DNA from: Nectonema munidae
Taxonomy: Eukaryota; Nematomorpha; Nectonematoida; Nectonematidae
Length of the DNA: 64,000 nt
NCBI GenBank assembly: GCA_030549495.1
Contig: JAUIRK010001030.1
Span: 62,001-126,000 of the forward strand
Reading direction: 5' to 3'
The notes beneath the pieces are model-generated. The model was not told the DNA's origin. It saw nothing but the letters and a program-made list of their open reading frames with translations, and searched no databases. The position numbers and the translations under genes are program-made. Below are positions 12,901-22,900 of this stretch, piece by piece. Position 1 is the stretch's first letter. Each line of letters begins with the position of its first letter.

Positions 12901-15900
12901 AATACGTGAAATGCGAATTATGGGTTCATTATCTGTTCCATTGAGCAGAGCGAAAAATGTCATATGTCGCAGTTGTAAGATAAATCATGAAATTGTGGAA
13001 GATCAAGGCTTCGTTAAACTATGTGAAGACGAATTCGAAGTAGTAAAGGCGTTTTGTTATTTGGGTGATGTTCTAACAAGAGATGGCGAAATTGAAAAAA
13101 CGGTGATATCAAGAATTAGAGCTGGTTGGAAAAAGTTTAATGATATTGCTGGCGTACTGTGCGGCCGAGTTTTGTCATTGAAAGGAGTGTTATGTGTTAT
13201 GGAGCAGAGTGTTGGCCAATGAAGAAGGTTGAAGTGAGACGCATGCAGTCTGCTGAGATGAGGATGTTACGAATGATGTGTGGCAAAACTCTACTGGACA
13301 AAGTGCGAAGCAAAGAGATTAGAAGAACGACAGGGGTGGAAGATATAGAGCAGTATTTGGAAGAGCATAGACTCAGTTGGCTAGGACACTTAGAGAGAAT
13401 GGATCCACGAAGACTAACGAAGAGACTATGGGATGAAAACATCCATGGACAAGCGAGGAGAGGGAGACCAAAAAAAAGATGGGAGGATGCTGAAAGAAGA
13501 CATGAAGAAAAGGAACCTGAAGATTGAAGATTCTGAAATGAAAGGAAGATGGAGACGTCGCTGCAAATTCAAGGTCGACCTTGGCCCGCCAGGACAAAGA
13601 CCTGCTCATTAAAGCGAATGTATGATGATGATGATTATTTTATATAACGTCTCTTATGTAATCAAAAAGAAAAATATAAATTTTAATCAATAGTCATTAG
13701 TTTATTATCAAATCAACCATGTCGACATTAGACGGAAGTGAAAAAATTGCACTTATAGTCAAATTATAAACAATTGCTGCATATATCAATCAATTTTTTC
13801 TCTTGTATTTCTGTTCATAGTGAAAACAGTTTTTATCGATTTTTTTATTCTGTTTATCTTGTAACACTTTAAATTGTCTCATAAAGCATCTTGACGAGGC
13901 TATAAATGTTGCGACATTTGAAAACAAAAACACTTTGATTGCAATACCTCCTTAACATGACATACTTACCGATGAAGACGAACACTTTGAGAACCTTGAA
14001 AACTTGAAAGACATACCAGGAACTTAAAAGTTGAATTCGCAGAAAAAATAGAAAGTAAAAACTTAAAATGGAACAAAGAAGTTGATAACTCAACAATCTC
14101 TTATTTACGCATATCAATGCAATAACCAAGGTTTTAAGTGTGATGAAAATGATTATAAAAGTTTTCTGGGCATACTTTTTTTCTTCAGTTATTTGTTTTC
14201 CCAACAAGACTTGTATTGGTCAACTGATGAAGATTGTGGCGCCACTCTAGTGAAAAAATCCATGACAAATAATAGATTTAAAGAACTAAAAAGTTTTATG
14301 CATTTTAATGATAATTCTAAAATTGGCCCTAAAGATAAATTGTTTAAAATTCGTTCTCTTGTTTCTCTATTGAATAATAACTTCAAAAATATTCTTTTTT
14401 AAGTGAATATTTTTCAATTGATGAAAAAATGGTAGAATATTTTTGAAGACATTCTACAAAACACTTTATGCACGGAAAACCCATTTGTTTTGGGTATAAA
14501 TTATGGGCGTTGTGTGATGCTAAAACAAGGTTTTGTTACTCCTTTGACGTTTATCAGCGAAAGAACGAAAAATTAAATAGGAAAGAACCATTAGGATTTC
14601 ATGTGGTTAAAAAGTTTACACAAGATTTACCTGAAGGTTCAAATGTATTCTTTAATTTTTTTTTCAAGTATTGATATTTGTTATACATAAGAAAAAAAAG
14701 GAATACAGGCTACTGGGACTATAAGGAAAAACTGTTTAGGCAATTTTCCTATCGACTTTAAATAGAGAAAAAAGAAAGAGGATATTACGACTTTTTTTAC
14801 GAAACCTTCAAAGATTTGTGTGGTATCATTGAAGGATAATCGCGTATTATGCGTTGCTTCTAATAATCTTAAAGTTGAGCCAAAAACGCTTTCTTCAAGG
14901 CAAAAGAAAAAAAACGTGAAGTTTCGGTGCCTCAATGCATACAAATGTACAACCAATATATGGGGGTAGTGGATTTAAGTGATTGGAATGTTGAAAAATA
15001 TCGTACAAAATTAAATGGCAAAAAGTGGTACTGGAAGTTGCTAACATATTTTTTTGACATGGGATGCATGCATTCGTAGATCCTTTTTAACGAAAGTAGG
15101 AAAAAAAGATAAAATTGCTCATCTTGATTTCAAAAGGTACATTGTTAAAGCACTCTTAAGTACCAAAGTTGATAAAAATACATCTAATTACGGGAAAAAG
15201 TCGCAAGGTATTATTTTAGAAAGTAGAACCAAAGGTCACAACTTCATTATATCGACGAAAGTTAAAAAACAAAGAAGATGCGTTATTTGCCAAAAAAAAA
15301 CAAGTTAGAAGAAAATGTAACCTTTGCAATGTTGGTTTGCATGTTGAATGCTAAGAATTTCATTCTAATTAAATTTTTTAAATAAATACTTTCACTAAAT
15401 TTTATACATATATTTACTTCTATTTTTGACTCAAGTTAAATTTTTTTATTTTAAGCATATATATATATTTTTTTTGTTTAAAAATTAAATTTTATTTAAG
15501 TTTTCGTTTTAGAAAAGTTTGGTCGATAACGGGTTAAAATATGTATGAAACTCTTTATTTTTAGCAACATCTTGATTTATTTGTAACTTAATTCAATAAT
15601 CCTTATTTGTTTATTAGTCAATTTTGTTATTAGTTTCAAGTTTATTTTTACTTAAATTTGGGCATGACTTATGTATATAAAATAAAAAAAAGAGTCTTAA
15701 AATTTTTTTTTTAAAAAAAGTGAAATTAAAATCTTTAAATATAAAACATATAGCATAATTTAGTAAAAAAAATAATGTAAAAAAGTTGTTTATTTTTGTA
15801 AAAATAGAATATAATAATCAGTTTTAGTTAAATATTTTTGTGTATTCAATACGGCTAACTCCTTGCAGAAAAATTGAATAACGTAAATGTAAAATTTTTT

Positions 15901-18900
15901 CAACTAAATTGTAGAGAAAAGAAAGCTTTATAAATATGTAAGAAAATTTTATTGTAAACATTTTCTTAAATAGAAATAAAACATCTATTTTACACCATTT
16001 TTTAACCCCAAAAATATAAAATTGAAAATAAAAAAACAAAAAAAAATTTTCTTTCAAAAATTTAAAGTTTTATGTTAAAATTCAAACTATTATACACCTC
16101 TTAATGTAAAAATTAGAAATATAAATATATTATTTTCCAAATATTAGCCAATCAAAAACGTCCAAATTAAAATTTATGCAGACCGATCCTAAAAAATTTT
16201 AAAATAATAAAAAAAATTTTTTTCAGCATTTATTTATTATTTCGTATATTTAGAACACGATTATGTAATTTATTTAAAAAAAATTTTTTTTTTAATATTT
16301 TTAACCAAATTAAAAAAAATTGAAAAATTTGTCAAAGTTACCTTGTTTGGAGTCATTTTGCCGAAAATTTTATGCAACAAATATAATTTTTTTACATTAA
16401 CTTGTAGAGAAAGAGTTGGGCAAAAAATAAATGAGGATGTCATATTTATTTTAGGCAAATATGTGTAAAAGTATGCTCTTTAAGATAGGCATGGTTTAAA
16501 AAAATTTTTAAAAAATTTCTCGCATAAAGTTTTGTTCCAAAGTTAAAATTTGTCATTTTTGACACAAAAATTTTAAAAAATTTGTTAAAATCAAAAAAAA
16601 TATATCAAAAATAATTTTTTTTCGAAATTTTAAATTTCTAAAATAAAATATAAGCGATTATGAATGATTTAATGTAAAATTTGTAAAAAAATAATTTAAT
16701 TTTGTTTTAAAAAATTTAGGTCAAAAATGACAACTTTTTTTGGACAAAAATCTAAATAAAAAAAATCCATAATTTTTTTTGAAATTTTTTTTCATAAAAT
16801 ATATTACTTATAAGTGTCTTTTAATCCTATTGAAAAAAATAAAAAAAATATTTTAAAATATCGTGGAAAAAAATTTTAAGGTCAAATTTGTAGTTCAAGT
16901 GCGGGTCAACGAACTCAACTTGAGGTCATGTCACCTACATCATCTGAAAGTACTAAAAAAATAATGTAGATTAAAATTTTAAAATTTGAAAAAATCTTTT
17001 TTAATCTAAAAGATATTCAAGTTTGAATAAAGTATATTAAAAAAAGTATTATTGCGAATATATAAATATACACTTATACTTTTTTTCCTTGCAATCTTTA
17101 TAATATAAGACTAGACGGTCCCTGTGTTTGTCTCTCGCTTCGCTCGAGACGTAGGATTCTAGATACTCTTAATCTAGGACTGTGATTCTAGGACGTGTGA
17201 CAGATCATTGGTACTGTGATTCTAGGACGTGTGACAGATCATTGGTACTGTGATTCTAGGACGTGTGACAGATCATTGGTACTGTGATTCTAGGACGTGT
17301 GACAGATCATTGGTACCTTTAATCTAGGACGTGTGACAGATCATTGGTACCTTTAATCTAGGTCCTGTTAAAGATCATTGGTACCCCTAATAATCATTAA
17401 ATCATCTAAAAAGATCATTGGTACCACTTATAATAATCATTGATATCGCTCTTAAAGAAATCCCCGTTTCAAGTAAATTTTCAAAAAAAAAAACATTTTT
17501 TTTTCTAAACAATGCAAAATAATCGAATAAAACGTTGAAATTATTAAATAGAATGATAAGGGGATTCTAAAAATGTATAATACTTGTATATTTGTTATGT
17601 ATATGCGAAATCATATTTTGAGCCCGCTGAAAAGGCCTGAAAAATCGAAAAATTGAAAAATAAAAAAAAATTAAAATTTAAAAGCGTATTCTGATAGAGT
17701 TTGATACGCTGATTCTGAATATGTAATTTGTTTGAAATGAATCGAAAGACTTTTTAATTTTTTTTGAGCTCAAAGTTGAATTTTTTGTCATTTTTTCAAG
17801 TTCAAAGGCTAAAAAAAGGATTTTTAAAAAAAATAATTTAAAATATTTTTACATTTTCGTAATCAGTATAAAATTTCCTTTAAAATGAGATATTAAAATC
17901 GAAAATTGGATAAGTTTGAAATTTTTCGAAAATTTTGTAAGGGGGACCCCTTTGAAATTTTTCAAAAAAATAAAAAATAAAATTTTCAAATTTTTTCACC
18001 GTAGTATGTTTAAATATCAATTATATATTATGAATGTGCAAAAAAAATTGAAAAAAAAATTTTAATCTTCATTTTACACGCAAAAATATAGTGAAAAATA
18101 GCAAAATTGTGCTAATTGTTCAAGGGCTGATAAAAAAAAAATTTTAATTTTTTGAAAACTAAAAATAATTCAAAAATGTAGATAAAAGGATGCTTTTTAA
18201 GATAGACATGGTTTAAAATGATTTTAAAAAAATTTCTCGCATAAAGTTTTGTTTCAAAGTTAAATTTTCAAAATTTTGACAAAAATTTTTTTTTTAAAAA
18301 ATAAAAATTTTTTTTTTCAAATTTTTTCACCATGGTGTGTTTAAATATCAGTTATATTTTATGAATGTGCAAAAAAAATTGAAAAAAAAATTTTAATCTT
18401 CATTTTACACGCTAAAATATAGTGAAAAATGGCAAAATTGTGCCTATTGTTCAAGGGCTGATAAAAAAAAATTTTGAATTTGTATCAAAACTAAAAATAA
18501 ATCAAAAATGTAGGTAAAAGGATGCTCTTTAAGATAGGCATGGTTTAAAAAAATTTTAAAAAAATTTCTCGCATAAAGTTTTGTTTCAAAGTTAAAATTT
18601 GTCATTTTTGACCCAAAAATTTTAAAAAATTTGTTAAAATCAAAAAAAATATATCAAAAATAATTTTTTTTCGAAATTTTAAATTTCTAAAATAAAATAT
18701 AAGCGATTATGAATAAGTTGATGTAAAATTTGGGAAAAAATAATTTAATTTTGTTTTAAAAAATTTAAGTCAAAAATGACAACTTTTTTTGGACAAAATC
18801 TAAAATAAAAAAAAATTCATAATTTTTTTTTAAATTTTTTTTTCATAAAATATATTAGTTAAAAGTGTTCTTTAATCCTATTGAAAAAAATTAAAAAAAT

Positions 18901-19976
18901 ATTTTAAAATCTCGTGGAAAAAAATTTTAAGGTCAAATTTGTACTTCAAATGCGGGTCAACGAACTCAACTTGAGGTCATGTCACCTATACAACATGAAA
19001 GTATAAAAAAAATGAGGTAGATTAAAATTTTACACTATGCAAAAAACTTTTTTAATCTAAAAGATATTCAAGTTTTAAAAATAGTTCGTAAAAAAACTGG
19101 CACGGGCGAATAAATAAATATACACTTATACTTTTTTTCCTTACGATTATTATAATATAAGAAGATAAGATAAGATAAATAAAAATGATGACTCGAGTTG
19201 TAAAAGATATACCATTTTCTATTGATATGAGTGATGTTACAAAGTGAAGATGTAAGCACCGAAAATAATTGTTTTCCTTTATACCATAATAAATGAAATA
19301 TACTTGTAATATTTTTTAAGAAAATGTAGTATATTCAAGTTTTACATTTTCGTGTTTTTCAGTACAAAATATTTTTTTCAAAGTTCAATAATAATAATTA
19401 GTGACCAAAATTATTGTAACTAAATAGATAAATTATTCATCTTACCAAAACATACCGACACTACTCTCTACTTTTATTCATTATCTATTCTATTTTCTTC
19501 CAGATTTCTTGTGTCTCCATAATAAGAGCGGGTGAGACGATGGAGCAGGCTGCGGCTCAAGTGTGCAAGAACATAAGTTTTGGCAAAATACTGATCCAAA
19601 CAAATGAAGATAGTCTGGAGCCTGAGCTGTACTACCTGCGCCTACCCAAAGATATTAAAAATTGCCAAGTCTTGCTTTTAGATCCAACCGTTGCTTCTGG
19701 TGCGTCTGCCATGATGGCTCTTAAAATTTTATTAGACCATGAAGTCCCAGAAGAAAATATTTACTTTGTATCCCTCTTAATGGCTCAATCAGGTTTTTCT
19801 TGAATACATTCAAAATTTCATTTATTAATTTGAACCCGAATTAAGGAGCTCATAGTCTTGCATATGTTTTTCCTAAAGTCAAATTCATCACTTCAGAGCT
19901 TGATCCCGACATCAGCAAAGATTATTATATTTTGCCAGGCATTGGAAATTTTGGAGATCGTTACTTTGGAACATAA
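6722..19976 (+). CDS. UCKL1: Uridine-cytidine kinase-like 1, 3' part (seven exons)
   Basis: Exons: 6722-6911, 11008-11069, 11129-11145, 11202-11445, 11504-11569, 19504-19792, 19846-19976. They join in one frame (999 nt, 332 residues plus stop). The first exon carries the end of the uridine kinase domain ([16 protein letters not shown], lid-like [20 protein letters not shown]). The rest is the UPRT-like domain: [67 protein letters not shown] and the terminal [13 protein letters not shown]. The family phosphorylates uridine and cytidine in pyrimidine salvage; the UPRT-like half of animal UCKL1 is not known to be a working uracil phosphoribosyltransferase. The protein ends right after FGT, lacking the acidic tail of vertebrate UCKL1. 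N-terminal exons are missing. Introns are either 53-59 bp or 4-8 kb and packed with transposons. Confidence 0.93.
7133..7255 (+). mobile_element. Tc1/mariner-type MITE end, truncated
   Basis: TACAGTCAGACGTGCTTTAA followed by AAAGACAACTCCTATTAAAC and CACCTGTCTATAACGAATTT has the look of a pogo/mariner MITE terminus (TA-CAGT start, then degenerate repeats of a Thr-Pro-rich-looking motif). No opposite terminus was found, so the right limit is approximate. Confidence 0.4.
7775..7985 (+). mobile_element. LINE C-terminal fragment (Cys/His motif), decayed
   Basis: Two overlapping frames give [20 protein letters not shown] and then [15 protein letters not shown] / [16 protein letters not shown]. This matches the Cys-x2-Cys ... 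His ... Leu-Phe tail found after the reverse transcriptase in Jockey/R1-like LINEs. A frame change is needed near 7900. No reverse transcriptase is adjacent. Confidence 0.45.
8082..8219. mobile_element. piggyBac-type MITE (138 bp) bounded by TTAA
   Basis: Left end TTAACCCCTTAACGACCA and right end (reverse complement) TTAACCGGTTATCGACCA form an 18-bp terminal inverted repeat bounded by TTAA, the piggyBac target. The same terminus, GGTCGATAACGGGTTAA, ends the piggyBac copy at 15521-15537, so this MITE probably was moved by that family. Confidence 0.7.
9387..10380. mobile_element. Foldback MITE with long repeat-built inverted termini (Mutator-like?)
   Basis: Left arm 9387 to about 9545 and right arm about 10195-10380 are inverted copies of each other. 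Each is built of short units such as GGACATTTGGCCGAA and GACAATTGGCCGA. The 9-bp direct repeat AAGCAAATC flanks it exactly at 9378-9386 and 10381-10389. A 9-bp duplication plus long terminal inverted repeats is the pattern of Mutator-like elements; the family call is inference. The 994-bp element has no transposase. Confidence 0.7.
9833..10165. repeat. Tandem array, AACTCTAAAACTAACAATA-type units
   Basis: The interior of the foldback MITE is an imperfect minisatellite of about 33-35 bp units built from ACTAAC, TCTAAC and AATATTCTAACTATACTA blocks. Unit length varies. Confidence 0.8.
10543..10989. mobile_element. Tc1/mariner-type MITE (about 447 bp) with TA ends
   Basis: It starts TACAGTAAACCCTCTCAGAT and ends, reverse-complemented, TACAGTGACCCCTCTGAAAT: inverted termini beginning with the TA target. 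Inner motifs GTCGTAATTGAGAGGAAGTC and GTCGTATCT are also inverted. No frame inside. Its right end lies only 18 bp upstream of the next UCKL1 exon. Confidence 0.7.
11008..11069 (+). CDS. UCKL1: UCKL1 exon: linker before UPRT-like domain
   Basis: After TTTTAAG the exon supplies two bases completing the Gly codon opened at 6911, then [20 protein letters not shown], matching the VAIDLIVQHVxxQL helix of the family. It ends in phase 0 before GTTATT. Confidence 0.9.
11129..11145 (+). CDS. UCKL1: UCKL1 17-nt microexon (RGFKN + 2 nt)
   Basis: TTTTTAG precedes and GTATGT follows. It encodes RGFKN and two bases of an Arg codon finished by the next exon. As I recall the family, arthropod UCKL1 proteins have an RGFK-like stretch at this point, and without these 17 nt the frame of the flanking exons does not connect. 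Confidence 0.85.
11202..11445 (+). CDS. UCKL1: UCKL1 exon: start of UPRT-like domain
   Basis: Acceptor TTTTCTTTTAG. One base completes Arg, then an Asn/Ser-rich linker ([18 protein letters not shown]) unlike the vertebrate protein, then [20 protein letters not shown] and [18 protein letters not shown], strongly conserved in UCKL1. It ends MSFLPFH in phase 0 at a GTAGAT donor. Confidence 0.92.
11504..11569 (+). CDS. UCKL1: UCKL1 exon: VVETPQG segment
   Basis: 66 nt between TACTTTAG and GTAATT encode [20 protein letters not shown] plus KE. The VVxTPQG block is a UCKL1 hallmark. Phase 0 at both ends. The 58-bp intron upstream is among the shortest here. Confidence 0.9.
11844..12250 (+). mobile_element. 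piggyBac-like fragment (copy B), internally deleted
   Basis: From 11929 to about 12245 this is a near-identical direct copy of 14505-14823 in the larger piggyBac copy downstream (transposase core around [12 protein letters not shown]). TTAACC at 11844 could be a decayed left terminus. The 5' half of the transposase is missing and the reading frame is broken. Confidence 0.7.
12239..12448 (+). other. 69-codon frame, unknown
   Basis: It follows directly where similarity to the other piggyBac copy ends. The product has [16 protein letters not shown] and [21 protein letters not shown] recognise no family. It may belong to another transposon nested here or be chance. Confidence 0.2.
12788..12847. 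repeat. 25-bp inverted repeat (hairpin) at the 5' junction of the LINE
   Basis: Arms 12788-12812 and 12823-12847 are complementary with a single mismatch, around a 10-bp loop. It sits exactly at the truncated 5' end, just inside the target-site duplication. Confidence 0.85.
12789..13633 (+). mobile_element. 5'-truncated LINE (RTE-like) 3' fragment with 15-bp TSD
   Basis: The frames give [40 protein letters not shown] and [20 protein letters not shown], the tail after the reverse transcriptase in RTE-like LINEs, then RRGRPKKRW. The 3' end is a short (ATG)n run, typical of RTE tails. The direct repeat ATTATTTTATATAAC occurs at 12774-12788 and 13634-13648 and fits a target-site duplication. One frameshift lies between the two coding pieces near 13180. 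Only the last ~0.8 kb of the element inserted. Confidence 0.8.
13880..15537 (+). mobile_element. piggyBac-like DNA transposon, decayed transposase (copy C)
   Basis: Blocks in order: an acidic N-terminus ([14 protein letters not shown]) near 13970; the frame at 14082-14402 with [31 protein letters not shown] and [25 protein letters not shown] near 14410; [17 protein letters not shown] near 14470; [20 protein letters not shown] near 14955; and a Cys-rich tail ([20 protein letters not shown]) near 15275-15350. The right terminus GGTCGATAACGGGTTAA ends at 15537. Several stops and frame changes; dead. The left TTAA end was not found. Confidence 0.85.
16461..17105. repeat. Duplicated AT-rich block, copy 1
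   Basis: Nearly the same sequence recurs at 18518-19160, about 2.05 kb downstream in the same orientation. Shared landmarks include TCTTTAAGATAGGCATGG, TTCTCGCATAAAGTTTTG, AACTCAACTTGAGGTCATGT and ATACACTTATACTTTTTTTC. No coding potential. Confidence 0.85.
17179..17400. repeat. 34-bp minisatellite
   Basis: Units run ACTGTGATTCTAGGACGTGT then GACAGATCATTGGT. Four near-perfect units lie at 17179-17314, followed by units whose first half changes to CCTTTAATCTAGG, then decayed units to about 17400 keeping GATCATTGGTACC. Confidence 0.9.
17985..18640. repeat. Tandem duplication of about 330 bp
   Basis: The motif TTTAAATATCA near 18007 recurs near 18335, and AAGATAGACATGG near 18200 recurs as AAGATAGGCATGG near 18530, an offset of about 330 bp. 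The second unit continues into the 18518-19160 block. Confidence 0.7.
18518..19160. repeat. Duplicated AT-rich block, copy 2
   Basis: Direct copy of 16461-17105 with scattered substitutions and small indels. It ends in a short (GATAA)n-like run near 19160-19178. Confidence 0.85.
19504..19792 (+). CDS. UCKL1: UCKL1 exon: PRPP-binding region of UPRT-like domain
   Basis: Opens in phase 0 with [20 protein letters not shown], then [26 protein letters not shown] and [18 protein letters not shown], the loop equivalent to the phosphoribosyl-pyrophosphate site, and [10 protein letters not shown]. It ends in phase 1 at a GTTTTT donor; the reading runs into a stop 6 bases later if not spliced. Confidence 0.94.
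19846..19976 (+). CDS. UCKL1: UCKL1 terminal exon
   Basis: A 53-bp intron precedes it. It encodes [20 protein letters not shown], then [20 protein letters not shown] and FGT, then [16 protein letters not shown] is the uracil-binding signature region. No AATAAA lies in the next 300 bp; the variant ATTAAA at 20156-20161 is the nearest possible polyadenylation signal. Confidence 0.94.
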
Positions 19977-22900
19977 AGATTCCCTGCTCTTTATGCTCAT
20001 CACTAAAAAATCTAATTTCTGAAAGATTATACATTTGAGTTTTTTATGAAATTATACTTCGCATTTTTGATTTTTTATTAGTAGTATTAATTTTGTTAAA
20101 ACTTATATTTTTCTAAATCACTTTTAAATATATCCTCTTTTTATTCCATAATTTTATTAAAAAACATATAATCAGCCACTTAATTTTTAGTACGAAACAT
20201 TTCATACTTATTTTCTTCTCTATCTTATATTTTTATTATTTGTATTAATAATAATCATTAAACATTTTCCAATTTCCAATGCTTGCTTCCTATATTCTGT
20301 TTTACATCAGTTTCGAAAAATTCTTTTTTTACTTTGACGGGATGATTTACGTACGTTGATAAGGATTTTTAGTCTTCCTTGTATACAAAAGAATTATCGT
20401 CAATTTACAAATAGATTATTTTCAACTTCAAAATTAGTCACAAAGATAAAGATTATATCTTTGGTGTTATATATAAGTTATCTGGAACAATATCCGTAGA
20501 TATAATTCCTAGTTGTATAGATTTGGGTATTTATAAGAAAATTTGGTACATTTTTAGATAATCTTACGCATTATTCTATTTAAGACACGGCTTTTCAAAG
20601 GGTAGAAATCGATCGCTGGTTGTCGATAGGACTATTATGGGAGTCGATAAGTTTTAAGAAAGGTCAATTAAATTTTTAACAGAGAAAATATTAAATATAA
20701 TTCATAATTAAATTAATTAAAGTTATGCAAATGCTATACCATTTAAACACTTTGAGCACTAATTTGACACCTGTGTTCCAAGAAATGCAAATAATAATCT
20801 GTTTTTAATAAATAAAACGTTAAAAAGGGAATCAAATTTTCCAGATAGTATTTATTTTTAAAGCTAAACTTATAGATATATTTCTGAACTTTTAAAGCAT
20901 ATTATTCAAAATTAATAAATAAACTAAAAAATAGCTTTATATATCAGTGTGTTAACCATAAATTTCTGATCATGAACGTCAGATTGAGATTGGAAATTTA
21001 AGCGCTAACAGATTAGGATTTTTTAATTTTAAGACTCGGTCTTTTACATTACCTAATTTTTTAAAAACAACAAAAACTTTATTTTATCTAATTAACACAT
21101 TTTATATTTTTTTTGCTCACATTTAAAAATCTTTTGGAAACTCAATTAACAAATGGCAAAAGCTTCATTCGATTCAAATATAGACACTAAACGAACTTGA
21201 ATTTTGTAACCACATGACAGTCATTAAAATGTTAAAATACTCAAAGCAGACTCTTTTTTCGTTTATTTCTAAAATACCATAGTGTTCATATATCATAGTA
21301 AGTAATTGTGATAGCTAGTCCTTCACTTCAATAGCAATCTCTTTCTTTTTCCTCTCCTTTCACGCTTTTTTCCGTATGAATAAGAAGACTATGATGCGAA
21401 ATATTGCCATACAATTTTCTTGCATTTTACGTATAATTTTTTATTTCATTGTGTTTTACCATTTTAGTCATATTTCGTCTTTTTCAAATTCTATTTTGTC
21501 TTTTCAAAATGCAAAATTGAATTGCAAGAGAAGGAAATATGACTAAAAATGTATGCAAGAATTTAAAATCAATTCAGGTATATCTTCTTTTTTTATTTAT
21601 TATCCAGTCTAGAATAGGGGGATTACTTTTACTCGATTCAAAAATAGACCATCATATGCCTATCCTAGAATTACTTGATAAATATTTCTTCAAGTAGATT
21701 TTTTCAATGATGAAATCTGATTTTAGAAATTTTGAATATTTTTCAAATTAGCTCAAATTCAAACATTTTATTTACATTTCAGACGTGTTGATTTACGGCT
21801 AAAACACACCCTTTTTCTATGGAATATCAAAACTCGTTTTCCTGCTCATCAAGCATATCCTTTCCTTAAGCATGTTAAATGCTCCAATAAAAAGCTTTTA
21901 TTTTCATCACCCAATCAAATATTCCATGCGATATATTCATTTATCATAGCATACTTCCACGTATTTAGGTAAGTTAGACCAACTCTATGAGTAAATGTCA
22001 ACTTTATGTGTCCATGATCAGTAAGAAATAAGTCCAATGACAGTAAATAGTTATTTTTTCCCCTATATTTAGTGAGAGTTATTAACAGGGAGAGGAGAGC
22101 GTATCGAACAGCCGTTTTGCGCTGTTTGGTATGCAGCTTTCATTATTAGTGTATAATCTGCTCTAGCTTTGGGGCATTTAACATAATATATGTATATTTT
22201 AAAAATCAGTGTTGAAAAAATTACAAAATTTCTCCTTATCCATTTAAATTTTACCATACTAGTACTTGTTTCCCTTATTCTCATAGTGGGTATATATTTT
22301 TGAGATATTTTACGGAAAGACCACCTGAAATATGTTAAAAAAATTACTATTTGATTTTCAAAAAATTGGGGTGAACACTGATCATATGGCAACCATAAAA
22401 ATAGATAAAATTACATAAATCAAAAAAACATTAAATTCTTTTGAAATACAAAATTTAATCCTTCCTTTTCTAAAAGCATCTTCTGTACTAAGTTCTTTAA
22501 TAAATACTTGTCTGTTAAAAAAATGTGCCGATTAAAATTTTTTGGTCGATTAACTTTATAAATGCAGTGAAAAAAATTTTTTTCAATAAAGTAATATACT
22601 CAATTTTGAAATTTATTTTTTTTAATTAGAAGCTTTAATTTGACACTTTATGATAAAAAAATGTTAATGATATTCATTTAAAAAATTTGTTGAAAAATAA
22701 AAGCACCCTCTAAAATTTCATATTAATAAATCTAAAACTTGACGAAGTTGGAAAGGAGAGGAAATCGACTGGAATTTTTGGACACTATCTTCCAAAACCA
22801 TGAAAGTATAAAGACGTGAAACAAACCCCCATAACTTTTAGCCACTATAACCCAATTTATACCGTGATTTGTCTTTGTTTATGATTTGATATATATATTA

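Larger units (their letters stand above)
11570..19503 (+). other. UCKL1 7.9-kb intron
   Basis: Holds two piggyBac remnants, a LINE fragment with target-site duplication, a 34-bp minisatellite and duplicated AT-rich blocks, each listed separately. The interval 15538-16460 is very AT-rich and holds nothing I recognise. The acceptor at its end is CTATTTTCTTCCAG. Confidence 0.75.
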
